A DNA stretch of 64,000 bases from Rhizobium favelukesii. Lineage in GTDB: Bacteria > Pseudomonadota > Alphaproteobacteria > Rhizobiales > Rhizobiaceae. Numbering within the stretch: the first letter of the stretch is position 1; every line of letters begins with the position of its first letter. The DNA lies in the NCBI RefSeq assembly GCF_000577275.2, contig NZ_HG916855.1, positions 1,550,001 to 1,614,000 on the forward strand, given 5' to 3'. The notes under the pieces were generated by a model that worked only from the letters and a program-made list of their open reading frames with translations, was not told where the DNA came from and searched no databases. Below, piece after piece: positions 1-8,827 of the stretch. The translations under genes and the position numbers were made by a program.

Positions 1-645
1 AAGCGGCCCGAGCGGATCGAAGGCGGAGCGGAGCGGCGCCATGAGATCGCGCACGCCAAGCGTGTCGACAAGCGAGGAATATCGGCCGTCACGCGGGTTC
101 CAGAGGTCGGTGTGACAGCCGAGCGAGGTTACCTCGTTCGAAACGATGCCGGTCAGTCGCGCCGTCCAGTATTGCGGGTAGGTGAGGATCGTTGCAACCT
201 TGGCAAAGTCATCGAGGAAGGCGGTCTTCTGGTAATGCAACTGCGCGCCGATATTCAGGCCCATGTTCTGGTGCGGCGAAAAGGTTTCCTCGAAGGGGGG
301 GCGCAGTCGCGCATAGGCGTCGCGAATGTGGGCGGGATATTCGTGCTCGTAGTCGAGCACCGGCATGACCAAATTGCCGGCCCTATCGAGAAGCGCAGCC
401 GACGCCCCATGGGTGGTGATCGAGATGGCGTCGAAACCAGGCTCCTTGGCAAAGGAGCGAAGGGCGTCCAATGTGAAGGACCAGAGATTGTCGATATCGT
501 AGTGCGGATAGAGACCGTCCTTCAGGACCGTGTTCGGGGTCCTCGCAACTGCGACCTCCACGCCGGTCGCGCTGTCCAGGACCACCACTTTGGCATTGGT
601 CTTGCCGATATCGAGAACGGCGATGCGGCTGTAGTTCGGCGTCAT
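1..645 (-). CDS. rhaK: L-rhamnulose kinase RhaK (FGGY family), N-terminal part only
   Basis: The gene starts at 645 and runs off the left edge, so only the first 215 residues are visible. The translation begins [20 protein letters not shown], which is the first phosphate-binding loop (DIGKTN) of FGGY sugar kinases. It continues through [14 protein letters not shown] and a segment (LDYEHEYP) typical of the rhizobial rhamnose kinase. The role, by family and operon, is phosphorylation of L-rhamnulose in the cytoplasm. In R. leguminosarum this kinase is also known to be needed for activity of the RhaSTPQ transporter. Its ATG overlaps the rhaU stop by 4 bp (ATGA), so translation is probably coupled. 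It is the last visible gene of the rhaRSTPQUK transcript. The ATP-binding C-terminal half cannot be judged. Confidence 0.93.
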   Translation of the reverse strand, partial: MTPNYSRIAVLDIGKTNAKVVVLDSATGVEVAVARTPNTVLKDGLYPHYDIDNLWSFTLDALRSFAKEPGFDAISITTHGASAALLDRAGNLVMPVLDYEHEYPAHIRDAYARLRPPFEETFSPHQNMGLNIGAQLHYQKTAFLDDFAKVATILTYPQYWTARLTGIVSNEVTSLGCHTDLWNPRDGRYSSLVDTLGVRDLMAPLRSAFDPLGPL

Positions 646-977
646 GGCATATGGAAGACAGTGACGAGGTCACTCTGGACAGGAGAATTGTCCGGGTTGG
701 TTGCCATGATGTCTGCCATATGCGCCCACCACTTCTTCATGACAGGATGATCGGGCAGCCTCGCCATCGTATGATCGGCGGGCCGTGTCAGAACGCCAAA
801 CAGCGTGTTCGTGTCCCGGTCGAGATGGATCGAGTAGTCGCTGGCGCCGGATTGGTGCAGCAGTTCGACCAGTTCCGGCCAGATTTCGTCATGCCGCTTC
901 CTGTACTCGGCTTCCATGCCTGGGTTGAGCGTCATCTTGAAGGCGTGTTTTTCGAGCGTCATTTGGAACCCATTCAT
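642..977 (-). CDS. rhaU: L-rhamnose mutarotase RhaU
   Basis: A 111-residue protein that interconverts the alpha and beta anomers of L-rhamnose so that the isomerase receives its preferred form. Recognisable family blocks are [26 protein letters not shown] near residues 28-53, a WW pair ([11 protein letters not shown], 81-91) and the C-terminal [18 protein letters not shown]. These match E. coli RhaM motif by motif. The ATG at 977 overlaps the rhaQ stop by 4 bp, which favours it. An in-frame ATG at 962 would give a 106-residue form closer to the usual 104 residues, and no strong ribosome-binding site decides between them. It lies between the permease rhaQ and the kinase rhaK in the rha operon. 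Confidence 0.93.
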   Translation of the reverse strand: MNGFQMTLEKHAFKMTLNPGMEAEYRKRHDEIWPELVELLHQSGASDYSIHLDRDTNTLFGVLTRPADHTMARLPDHPVMKKWWAHMADIMATNPDNSPVQSDLVTVFHMP

Positions 978-1987
978 TTCGAGCTCAGGGCTTTGATGCG
1001 GCGCGCGATAATCGGGATTGCGATCGTGACAATCAGAAGCAGGCCGATGAAGATCGACATGACGATACCGGGCACGTTGAGAAGTCCGAGGCCGAAGGTG
1101 ACGAGGCCCATGACGAAGGCGGCGATGACGACGCCGCCGATCTTGCCGGAGCCGCCGAGGATCGAGACGCCGCCGAGGACGACCATGGTGACGACTTCGA
1201 GCTCCCATCCCTGCGCGATCGATGGGCGGGTGGAGCCGAGGCGCGAGGTCAGGCAAACCGCGGCGACACCACTCATGACGCCGGTCAGGACGAAGAGAAT
1301 GAATTTCACGCGCTCGACGGGAATCCCCGAGAAGCGGGCGGCGAAGTCGTTGTTGCCGATCGTATAGACCTGCCGGCCGAAATTCGTGGCATGCAGCAGG
1401 ATCGCAAATGCGATCGCCAGCACGATGAAGAGCATGAATTCGAAAGAAAAGACCCAGAAGACATAGCCCTGACCGAAGAAGGCAAAATCCTCCGGATAGC
1501 CGCCGTAGGCCTGGTCGCCGAGGACGATGTAGGAGATGCCGCGGAACAGGCTCATCGTGCCGATGGTGACGACGATCGACGGCAGCTTCATGACGGAGAC
1601 GAGAAACCCGTTGAACATGCCGCACAGCAGGCCGACGCCGATGCCGATCAGGACGAGGCCGGGCGCCCCCACACCGACTTGCGCTGCCGCTCCCATAGCT
1701 GTCGAGGCAAGGGCGATAATGGCGGCAACCGAAAGGTCGATCTCGCCAGCAATGACGAGCAGCGCCATGGCAAAGGCGATCATTGCTTTTTCGGTAAAGT
1801 TGAAGGTCGCGTCCGACAGGTTCCAGGCATCCAGGAAATAGGGCGAGGCCAGCGAATTGAAGATGAAGATCAGGACGGCGACGCCGAAGAGCAGGACTTC
1901 CCAGCTCGACATGATGCGCTTGAACGGCGTGCCGAGGCGATCGGGGATGACGCGCTTTTCGCTCGGGGTGGAAACGAGTGTGCTCAT
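974..1987 (-). CDS. rhaQ: Rhamnose ABC transporter permease RhaQ
   Basis: A 337-residue, strongly hydrophobic inner-membrane permease of the BPD_transp_2 (ribose/xylose type) family. After a short basic N-terminus it shows about eight to ten membrane segments. These include the family block [15 protein letters not shown] near residue 80 and the [20 protein letters not shown] stretch near 270, the conserved loop that contacts the ATPase. With RhaP it would form the membrane channel for L-rhamnose, powered by RhaT and fed by RhaS. The start overlaps the rhaP stop by 4 bp and its own stop overlaps the rhaU ATG by 4 bp, so three genes are translationally linked. Confidence 0.94.
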   Translation of the reverse strand: MSTLVSTPSEKRVIPDRLGTPFKRIMSSWEVLLFGVAVLIFIFNSLASPYFLDAWNLSDATFNFTEKAMIAFAMALLVIAGEIDLSVAAIIALASTAMGAAAQVGVGAPGLVLIGIGVGLLCGMFNGFLVSVMKLPSIVVTIGTMSLFRGISYIVLGDQAYGGYPEDFAFFGQGYVFWVFSFEFMLFIVLAIAFAILLHATNFGRQVYTIGNNDFAARFSGIPVERVKFILFVLTGVMSGVAAVCLTSRLGSTRPSIAQGWELEVVTMVVLGGVSILGGSGKIGGVVIAAFVMGLVTFGLGLLNVPGIVMSIFIGLLLIVTIAIPIIARRIKALSSK

Positions 1988-2985
1988 GCTGCCACCTCTG
2001 CCGGGCTGTCTGCTGCGGCCTTGTCGCGCAGGATGATGCGGCCGCGATTGCGCTCGCGCCTTGCGTTGAAGACGACGGCGAGAATGATGACGGTGCCCGA
2101 GATCGCCATCTGCGTGAAAGGCGAAATACCGATGACGGGCAAAGCATTCTTGATGACGCCCAAAAAGAGGGCGCCAAGTATCGTCCCGATGACGGAGCCG
2201 ACGCCGCCGGCAATCGAGATGCCGCCGATGACGCAGGCAGCCACGCTATCCAGCTCAAAGCCGCTGGCGATATCAACATAGGCAACCGCGTAGCGCGAGA
2301 CCCATAGGTAGCTTGCAAGACCGGCAAGTGCACCTGACAGCACGAAAGCGAGGAACTTCGTCCAGCCGACATCGATGCCGGCATAGACGGCGGCCGTCGG
2401 ATTGCCCCCCGCAGCGTAGGCCGAGCGACCGAACTGGGTATGCTTCAAGAGCATGTAGATCAGCGCGACGATGATGATCGCAGCCCAACTGAGGACCGGC
2501 ATGCCGAGGATGACAGTGCGCGGAACATTGAGGAAGATCGGCGTCATCTGATGGGCGTTCACCCACTCACCACCCGACAGCACGAAGGCCATGCCGCGAT
2601 AGATGGTCAGTGTTCCGAGCGTGACAACGATCGGTGGGATCTCCAGCGCCCAGACGAGAAATCCGTTGATCGCGCCGAGAAAGGCGCCGATCAGGATTGC
2701 CGCAAGGATGAGCACGACAAGAGGCAAGTCCGGATAGGCGGCATTCATCATTGCAATCGCCATGCCGGTAAAGGCAAGGTTTGCAGCAACGGACAGGTCG
2801 ATCGACTTGGTCAGAATAACGGTCATCTGGGCGAGTGCGAGGATGATCAGGATCGACGTGTCGTTGAAGATCGCAGCCAGGTTGCCGGGTGTCGCGAAAT
2901 CCTGAGCTCGTGTCGAGAAGATCGCGACCATGACCGCGATAATGACGAAGAGCAGGGTTTCGCGTTTTTTCAGGAGTCTGGACAT
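1984..2985 (-). CDS. rhaP: Rhamnose ABC transporter permease RhaP
   Basis: Inner-membrane permease of about 333 residues, paralogous to the RhaQ encoded next to it. It carries the paired family motifs [20 protein letters not shown] (about residue 58 onward) and [20 protein letters not shown] (about 255). I chose the ATG at 2985 ([13 protein letters not shown]) because GAGG lies eight bases before it. The open frame extends six codons further to 3003, but that start would overlap rhaT. It ends in a 4-bp overlap with rhaQ. It acts with RhaQ as the heterodimeric channel of the rhamnose importer. Confidence 0.93.
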   Translation of the reverse strand: MSRLLKKRETLLFVIIAVMVAIFSTRAQDFATPGNLAAIFNDTSILIILALAQMTVILTKSIDLSVAANLAFTGMAIAMMNAAYPDLPLVVLILAAILIGAFLGAINGFLVWALEIPPIVVTLGTLTIYRGMAFVLSGGEWVNAHQMTPIFLNVPRTVILGMPVLSWAAIIIVALIYMLLKHTQFGRSAYAAGGNPTAAVYAGIDVGWTKFLAFVLSGALAGLASYLWVSRYAVAYVDIASGFELDSVAACVIGGISIAGGVGSVIGTILGALFLGVIKNALPVIGISPFTQMAISGTVIILAVVFNARRERNRGRIILRDKAAADSPAEVAA

Positions 2986-2995
2986 TCCGATTACC

Positions 2996-4531
2996 TCAAG
3001 CATTACCGGTCGCGGCGCGAACCAGCGTTTCCGGCGTCAGATCCTTGCGTTCGAAAAGGCCGGCCATCAGGCCTTCCTTCATCACGAGGACCCGGTCGGA
3101 CATTCCGATGACCTCGGGCAGCTCCGACGAGATCATGATGATCGATAGACCCTCGGCTGCGAGTTCGCTGATGAAGCCGTGCACGGCGGCCTTAGAGCCG
3201 ATGTCGATGCCCTTGGTCGGTTCATCGAGAATGATCACCTTGGGCTTCGTTGCCAGCCATTTGCCGATAACGACTTTCTGCTGGTTGCCGCCCGATAACG
3301 TCCCGACGGCAACGGAGAGTGCCGCGGCGCGCAGATCGAGGCGCTCGGCATATTTGCGCGCCAGGGCAAATTCATTGGCCGCCTTCAGGAAGCCCTTGCG
3401 CGATGTGCGTGCGAGCGAGGGCAGGGTCATGTTCTGGTAGATCGGCATCGGCAGAGCCAAGCCGTGGCGGCCGCGCTCTTCGGGCACGTAGACGATGCCG
3501 GCGCCGATGGCGTCGAGCGGCGAATGGATTGCAAGCTCTTGACCTTCCAGCCTCAGCTTGCCGGATGCAGGCTTGGTGATGCCGAAGAGTGACTGGCAAA
3601 GCTCGGAGCGACCGGCGCCGATCAGTCCGTAAACACCGAGGATCTCACCCTTGCGGAGGGTGAACGAGATGTCGCGAAACTCGGTCCGGTGACAGTATTT
3701 CTCGACCTGAAACACCGGGCCGCCGATGGCCACGTCGATCTTCGGGAATGCATTTTCCACATCGCGGCCGACCATGAGGCGGACGATGTCGTCTTGTGGC
3801 GTCTCCTTGAGTTGGCCGTGGCCAACCGCACGACCGTCGCGGAAAACCACGAAGTTGTCAGCGATCTCGTAAAGCTCGTCGAACTTGTGGCTGATGAAAA
3901 GGATCGCCTTGCCCTGTGCCTTCAGGCCCTCGACGATACGAAAGAGATCGTCGATTTCCTTGCGCGAAAGTGCTGCGGTCGGCTCGTCCATGATGACGAT
4001 GCGCGCTTCGATGGAGAGCGCGCGGGCGATGGCGACGAGATGGCGCTGAGCAATGGAGAGATCCTTGAGGCGGATCGTCGGATCGATATTGCTTTCAAGC
4101 GAACGCAGCAATTCCTTCGAGCGACTGTTCATCAATTTCCAGTCGATCGTGCGAAATCTCGTGCGCGGCGCATGGCCGAGGAAAATGTTTTCGCCAACCG
4201 TCAGTTCATCGAAGAGCACGGTTTCCTGATGGATGGCGGTGACACCGACGTCGATGGCAGCCTGCGCATTGGCGAAGGTTGTCAGCTTGCCGTCGACGAT
4301 GATCTCGCCTTCGTTCGGTCGATAAATACCGGTCAGGATCTTGACGAGCGTCGATTTGCCGGCACCATTTTCGCCGATCAGGGCGGTCACTTTGCCGGGA
4401 TAGAGCGCGATGCTGACGTTATCGAGCGCCTTCACGCCGGGGAAGATCTGCGAAATGCCACGCATTTCCAGAATGGCGGGCGCGTCGTCGGTCTTGGAGC
4501 CTGCGACGGGTTGTTGAAGGGCAGTGTTCAT
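2996..4531 (-). CDS. rhaT: Rhamnose ABC transporter ATP-binding protein RhaT
   Basis: A 511-residue cytoplasmic ATPase with two fused ABC domains, the architecture of sugar importers such as RbsA and XylG. The first domain has Walker A GENGAGKST (residues 53-61) and Walker B IVIMDEPTAAL. The second begins near residue 275 and carries the signature LSGGNQQKV and Walker B VIILDEPTKGID. Its own Walker A is replaced by GLIGAGRSE, as is usual for the degenerate second half of this family. It lies 76 bp downstream of the binding-protein gene rhaS and 10 bp upstream of rhaP. It should drive uptake of L-rhamnose. Confidence 0.95.
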   Translation of the reverse strand: MNTALQQPVAGSKTDDAPAILEMRGISQIFPGVKALDNVSIALYPGKVTALIGENGAGKSTLVKILTGIYRPNEGEIIVDGKLTTFANAQAAIDVGVTAIHQETVLFDELTVGENIFLGHAPRTRFRTIDWKLMNSRSKELLRSLESNIDPTIRLKDLSIAQRHLVAIARALSIEARIVIMDEPTAALSRKEIDDLFRIVEGLKAQGKAILFISHKFDELYEIADNFVVFRDGRAVGHGQLKETPQDDIVRLMVGRDVENAFPKIDVAIGGPVFQVEKYCHRTEFRDISFTLRKGEILGVYGLIGAGRSELCQSLFGITKPASGKLRLEGQELAIHSPLDAIGAGIVYVPEERGRHGLALPMPIYQNMTLPSLARTSRKGFLKAANEFALARKYAERLDLRAAALSVAVGTLSGGNQQKVVIGKWLATKPKVIILDEPTKGIDIGSKAAVHGFISELAAEGLSIIMISSELPEVIGMSDRVLVMKEGLMAGLFERKDLTPETLVRAATGNA

Positions 4532-4607
4532 CAGCGGTTACCGGTGTCGAATTGGGAGGTCCCGGCGGCCTGAGCCGCCGGGTTCTGTTTCTGGAGCGAG
4601 ATCAGGC

Positions 4608-5603
4608 TCAGAAGACCTTCGAGAACTGGTCGATGTTCGATGCATTGTAGACGAAGGGATCTGCCATAGCAGCTTCGCCGTTGTCGCCGATCTTGATCTT
4701 ACCCATGCGGCCGGCCTCGATTTCGGTGCCCGGCTTGCCAGTCGCGTCACCCTTGACGAGGTGATAGGCGATCTGCGTTGCGGAGTAGCCGAGGTCGATC
4801 GGGTTCCAGATGGCGAATTCCTTCGTCGCACCCGACTTGATCGCACCGGCCATCTCCGAGGGCAGGCCGAGGCCCGTCACGTAGACCTTACCGACGAGGC
4901 CCTTATCTTCGACAACCTTGGAAGCGGCCAGAACACCGACCGTCGTCGGAGCAACGATGACCTTGACGTTCGGGTTCGACTTCAAAAGGCCTTCCGCCTC
5001 ACGATAGGACTTGTCCGAAAGGTCGTCGCCGTAAACTGTGGTGACGAGGTTGAGGCCCGGGAAGTCCTTAAGCTGCTTTTTCATCTGGTCGATCCAGATG
5101 TTCTGGTTGGTCGAGGTCGTCGTGGCCGATAGGATTGCAAAGTCGCCCTTGCCGCCTTCGAGGTGGTCCTTGGCGAGCGTCAGGCACATCTTGCCGATCA
5201 GTTCGTTGGACGACGGGTTCAGCTGCAGGATGCGGCCGTCCTTGTTGACGCCGGAATCCCAGGAGATGACTTTGATGCCGCGTTGCTTGGCCTTCTTCAG
5301 CGCCGGGATAACAGCATCCGGATCGTTGGCGGAGATGGCGATGGCGTCAACACCTTGAGCGATCAGCGAGTTGATGACTTCGATCTGGCCTTCGGCCGTC
5401 GTCGAGGTCGGACCGGTGTAGATTACTTCCACGCCGCCGAGTTCCTTAGCTGCTTCCTGCGCGCCCTTGTTGGCAGCTTCGAAGAAGCCGTTTCCGAGCG
5501 ACTTTACCACGAGACCAATCTTGACGTCCTTGGCGCTTGCGGCGCCGGCCATCATGGCCACGGCAAACGCCACGCCGATTGCGAGTGTCTTTGCGAGTTT
5601 CAT
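4608..5603 (-). CDS. rhaS: Rhamnose ABC transporter periplasmic binding protein RhaS
   Basis: A 331-residue periplasmic sugar-binding protein of the ribose-binding (Peripla_BP_4) type. The start at 5603 has a strong ribosome-binding site (GGGAGGATG) and gives a clean Sec signal peptide (MKLAKTLAIGVAFAVAMMAG, cleavage after ASA). The mature part begins KDVKIGLVVKSLGNGFF, the first beta-strand of the family, and continues with IAISANDPDAVIPALKKAKQ. The open frame extends 42 codons further upstream, but that stretch is Arg/Ser-rich and has no signal peptide. It is the first transporter gene after the regulator rhaR and captures L-rhamnose for RhaPQT. Confidence 0.95.
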   Translation of the reverse strand: MKLAKTLAIGVAFAVAMMAGAASAKDVKIGLVVKSLGNGFFEAANKGAQEAAKELGGVEVIYTGPTSTTAEGQIEVINSLIAQGVDAIAISANDPDAVIPALKKAKQRGIKVISWDSGVNKDGRILQLNPSSNELIGKMCLTLAKDHLEGGKGDFAILSATTTSTNQNIWIDQMKKQLKDFPGLNLVTTVYGDDLSDKSYREAEGLLKSNPNVKVIVAPTTVGVLAASKVVEDKGLVGKVYVTGLGLPSEMAGAIKSGATKEFAIWNPIDLGYSATQIAYHLVKGDATGKPGTEIEAGRMGKIKIGDNGEAAMADPFVYNASNIDQFSKVF

Positions 5604-5655
5604 GCTTTCATCCTCCCACGTTGATAAGACTTGACTAACATCCTGCCGGCGCCAC

Positions 5656-6468
5656 TCACGCGACGGACGAGGAACCCTCCTTCGATTGCGAGACTGCGAC
5701 GCTCGCAATGACGAGCTTGATGCCCGCATCTTCGATCATTTTCACCGCACCCTCTGGAATGCCGTCGTCGGTGATGATCGTCGAAACACGGTCGAGCCGG
5801 CACAGAATGAGGCTCGACCGGCGGTGAAACTTGCTGGAATCGACCATGACGACCAACTCGTCGGCCTGGTGCATCAGCTTCTGTTCGCTTTGAATGATTT
5901 GCGCGTCGGCTTCCATGATGCCGAGCGGACCGACGCCCTGGGCGCCGATGAAGAAGCGGCGGGCGTAGAAATTGCGGATCGCGTCATTGTCGAAGGGCGA
6001 CAGAATCAGGCTCTGCTCGCGATAAATCACGCCGCCAGGGACTGTTACGGTATTCTTCGAGTGCTTGACCAGATGCTCGGCGATGGCAAACGAATTGGTC
6101 ATGACCTGCATGCGATGGGCGGCCATGAAATGCACCATTTGGAAGGTGGTCGTCCCACCATTGATGATGATGGCATCGCCTGGATCGCACAGATCGACGG
6201 CTGCACGCGCGATTGAGCGCTTTTTATCGATATTGACAGATTCCGAAACCCGGAAGGGCCGTCCGGCGAGATTACCGAGCTGCGGCGGGTGAACCGCCTC
6301 TGCACCGCCACGCACACGCCGGATCTTCCCCTGCACATGAAGGGCCGCGATGTCACGCCGGATCGTCGCCTCGGAAGCCTCGGTCAATTCGGATATATCC
6401 TGAACAGTGACGACCGACTTTTCCTGAACGGCGCTCAATATGATGCGATGGCGTTCGCGTTCGTGCAT
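5656..6468 (-). CDS. rhaR: DeoR-family regulator of rhamnose genes RhaR
   Basis: A 270-residue DeoR/GlpR-type repressor. The N-terminal winged helix has the family signature (DISELTEASEATIRRDIAAL, residues 24-43, followed by the KIRRVRGGA wing). The C-terminal sugar-phosphate sensor has GDAIIINGGTTTF and the late VMVDSSKF block. The ATG at 6468 is preceded by TAGGAGGAG. A longer frame back to 6519 would run into the operator. It is divergent from rhaD, and its promoter region holds one arm of a perfect inverted repeat, so autoregulation is likely. The effector is inferred to be a rhamnose metabolite. Confidence 0.92.
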   Translation of the reverse strand: MHERERHRIILSAVQEKSVVTVQDISELTEASEATIRRDIAALHVQGKIRRVRGGAEAVHPPQLGNLAGRPFRVSESVNIDKKRSIARAAVDLCDPGDAIIINGGTTTFQMVHFMAAHRMQVMTNSFAIAEHLVKHSKNTVTVPGGVIYREQSLILSPFDNDAIRNFYARRFFIGAQGVGPLGIMEADAQIIQSEQKLMHQADELVVMVDSSKFHRRSSLILCRLDRVSTIITDDGIPEGAVKMIEDAGIKLVIASVAVSQSKEGSSSVA

Positions 6469-6509
6469 GGGGCTCCTCCTAGCTTGCTTATTTCGCAGTT
6501 GTGAGAATG

Positions 6510-6582
6510 TGTCAATCAAAAACGATCAAGAATTTGCATATTGCACTGCACAATAAGCGTGTTTGATCGTTTTTGATTGACA
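6510..6582. promoter_or_regulatory. Divergent rhaR-rhaD control region with perfect 20-bp inverted repeat
   Basis: TGTCAATCAAAAACGATCAA at 6510-6529 is repeated exactly as its reverse complement at 6563-6582, with 33 bp between the arms. Each arm ends in TTGACA reading outward, so a -35 box for rhaD (6577-6582) and one for rhaRSTPQUK (6515-6510) both lie inside a repeat arm. Weak -10 candidates follow at about 6600-6606 and 6492-6486. This is what one expects for a DeoR-family operator that represses both promoters at once, possibly through a DNA loop. The sequence symmetry is seen directly and binding by RhaR is inferred. Confidence 0.85.
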
Positions 6583-6668
6583 ACGCGTATTTTGATGAGC
6601 GATACCGTCAGCGCAAGAGGCGCGTTTTTGTTTCGCGTCTTCAAGAAATTTCTTTATGGGAGGATGAC

Positions 6669-8765
6669 ATGGCGGCAACCGTCCGGCTTCTTGATAACCG
6701 TTGGGCCGATGCTTACGCTGCTGGCCTCGATGAGCCCGGCAAGCTGCTGTATCGCTCGAATCTGCTCGGCGCCGACAAGCGCATTACCAACTACGGTGGC
6801 GGCAATACCTCTGCCAAGGTCACGGAAACCGATCCGCTGACCGGCGAGAAGGTCAAGATCCTGTGGGTAAAGGGTTCGGGCGGCGACGTCGGGACCATCA
6901 AGCTCGACGGCTTTGCGACGCTCTACCAGGACAAGCTCGACTCCCTGAAGGGTATCTACAAGGGCGTCGAAGACGAAGACCGCATGGTCGGCTTCCTGCC
7001 ACACTGCACCTACAATCTTAATAGCCGTGCCGCCTCGATCGACACCCCACTGCATGGGTTCGTGCCTTTCACCCATGTCGACCACATGCATCCGGATGCG
7101 ATCATCGCGATCGCCGCCTCCAGGAATTCCAAGGAACTGACCAGGCAGATCTTCGGTGACACGATTGGCTGGCTGCCGTGGCGCCGCCCAGGCTTCCAGC
7201 TCGGCCTCGACCTCGAAGCCTTCGTCAAGGCAAACCCGAATGCCAAGGGCGTCGTCCTCGAAAGCCACGGTCTCTTCACCTGGGCAGACGATGCCAAGAC
7301 CTGCTATGAGCTGACGCTTGCTGTTATCAACAAGGCAATTACCTGGTTTGCGGAACAGACCGAAGGCAAGACAATCTTCGGCGGCGTCGCCACGCAGAGC
7401 CTGCCGTTGGAAGAGCGTCGCGCCATCGCCGCACGCCTGATGCCTGAGATCCGCGGGCGTATCGGCAAGGCGGAGCGCAAGCTCGGTCATTTCGACGATC
7501 AGGATGCCGTGCTAGAATTCGTCAACTCCAAGAACCTGCGTCCGCTCGGTGCGCTTGGTACGAGTTGCCCGGACCACTTCCTGCGCACCAAGATCCGCCC
7601 GCTGATCGTCGATTTCGATCCGGCAAAGCCGGATGTCGATGCTGTCATTGCATCGCTCGACAAGGCACTTGAGGACTACCGCGCTGATTACGCGCGTTAC
7701 TACAACGACTGCAAGCACGACAACTCGCCGGCCATGCGCGATGCCAATCCGGTCGTCTTCCTTGTCCCGGGCGTTGGCATGCTTTCGTTTGCACGCGATA
7801 AGGCCACGGCGCGCATCGCAAGCGAGTTCTACGTCAATGCCATCAATGTGATGCGCGGCGCGTCGACCGTTTCCGAATATCAGGGTCTGCCTGAACAGGA
7901 AGCCTTCGATATCGAGTACTGGTTGCTCGAGGAGGCCAAGCTGCAGCGCATGCCGAAGCCGAAGAGCCTTGCTGGTCGCGTTGCCTTCGTCACCGGTGGC
8001 GCCGGCGGCATCGGCCGCGCAACAGCGGCCCGTTTGATCGGCGAGGGCGCCTGCGTGGTTCTGGCTGATATCGACCAGGCGGCTCTCGACGGCACGCAGG
8101 CCGATTTTGCCAAGCAGTTCGGCACCGATGCCGTTCGCGGCGTCAAGCTTGACGTCACCAAGGAAGACGCGGTGATCGCGTCCTTCGCCGGAGCCTGTGT
8201 CGAGTTCGGCGGTGTGGACATCCTCGTTTCCAACGCGGGTATCGCGTCGTCCGCGCCGATCGAAAGCACCGAGCTTTCGATGTGGAACAAGAACATCGAC
8301 ATTCTGGCCACCGGATATTTCCTGGTATCGCGTGAAGCCTTCCGTCTGTTCCGCAAGCAGGACCTCGGCGGCAACGTCGTGTTCGTCGCCTCCAAGAACG
8401 GTCTCGCCTCTTCGCCGAACGCGGCAGCCTATTGCACGGCAAAGGCTGCGGAAATCCATCTGGCCCGTTGCCTGGCGCTCGAGGGCGCAGAAGCAGGCAT
8501 TCGCGTCAACACCGTCAACCCAGATGCCGTTTTGCGCGGTTCGAAGATCTGGAGCGGTGAGTGGCGCGAACAACGTGCAGCGTCGTCGAAGATCGAAATC
8601 AACGAGCTGGAGGAGCACTACCGCAAGCGCTCGATGCTGAAGCTCAACGTCTTCCCGGAAGATATTGCAGAGGCGATCTACTTCCTGGCGTCCGATCTTT
8701 CGGCCAAGTCCACCGGCAACATCATCAACGTCGATGCCGGTAACGCGCAGAGCTTCCCGCGCTAA
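6669..8765 (+). CDS. rhaD: Bifunctional rhamnulose-1-phosphate aldolase / lactaldehyde dehydrogenase RhaD
   Basis: A 698-residue fusion enzyme. Residues 1 to about 400 form a class II (zinc) aldolase domain that splits L-rhamnulose 1-phosphate into dihydroxyacetone phosphate and L-lactaldehyde (NYGGGNTSAKV near 40, FTHVDHMHPD near 135). From about 436 a short-chain dehydrogenase domain follows with the Rossmann motif TGGAGGIG and the catalytic YCTAK near 588. It is expected to oxidise the lactaldehyde product. The ATG at 6669 has GGGAGGATGAC upstream. The frame is open back to 6573, but that part lies in the operator. It heads the rhaDI transcript. Confidence 0.94.
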   Translation: MAATVRLLDNRWADAYAAGLDEPGKLLYRSNLLGADKRITNYGGGNTSAKVTETDPLTGEKVKILWVKGSGGDVGTIKLDGFATLYQDKLDSLKGIYKGVEDEDRMVGFLPHCTYNLNSRAASIDTPLHGFVPFTHVDHMHPDAIIAIAASRNSKELTRQIFGDTIGWLPWRRPGFQLGLDLEAFVKANPNAKGVVLESHGLFTWADDAKTCYELTLAVINKAITWFAEQTEGKTIFGGVATQSLPLEERRAIAARLMPEIRGRIGKAERKLGHFDDQDAVLEFVNSKNLRPLGALGTSCPDHFLRTKIRPLIVDFDPAKPDVDAVIASLDKALEDYRADYARYYNDCKHDNSPAMRDANPVVFLVPGVGMLSFARDKATARIASEFYVNAINVMRGASTVSEYQGLPEQEAFDIEYWLLEEAKLQRMPKPKSLAGRVAFVTGGAGGIGRATAARLIGEGACVVLADIDQAALDGTQADFAKQFGTDAVRGVKLDVTKEDAVIASFAGACVEFGGVDILVSNAGIASSAPIESTELSMWNKNIDILATGYFLVSREAFRLFRKQDLGGNVVFVASKNGLASSPNAAAYCTAKAAEIHLARCLALEGAEAGIRVNTVNPDAVLRGSKIWSGEWREQRAASSKIEINELEEHYRKRSMLKLNVFPEDIAEAIYFLASDLSAKSTGNIINVDAGNAQSFPR

Positions 8766-8778
8766 GTTGAGTTAAGGC

Positions 8779-8797
8779 GGCGGGCGCCTTGCCCGCC
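8779..8797 (+). other. Stem-loop between rhaD and rhaI
   Basis: GGCGGGC (8779-8785) pairs with GCCCGCC (8791-8797) across a five-base loop, 13 bp after the rhaD stop. No T-run follows, so it is unlikely to be a full terminator. It may stabilise the upstream mRNA or tune rhaI expression. Confidence 0.5.
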
Positions 8798-8827
8798 GTA
8801 CCCCATCCACATTCTCGGGAGGAATTC

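Noticed and set aside
1391-2281. Long plus-strand frames opposite rhaQ/rhaP
   Set aside because: Acidic, Asp/Glu/His-rich low-quality translations typical of the antisense strand of GC-rich genes; no motif or ribosome-binding site.
642-2384. A 580-codon frame on the minus strand covering rhaQ and rhaU
   Set aside because: Only its last 111 codons (rhaU) are real; the upstream part is Arg/Ser-rich and lies out of frame over the clear RhaQ permease.
7512-8618. 368-codon frame antisense to rhaD
   Set aside because: RhaD is certain over this stretch and the antisense product has no recognisable domain.
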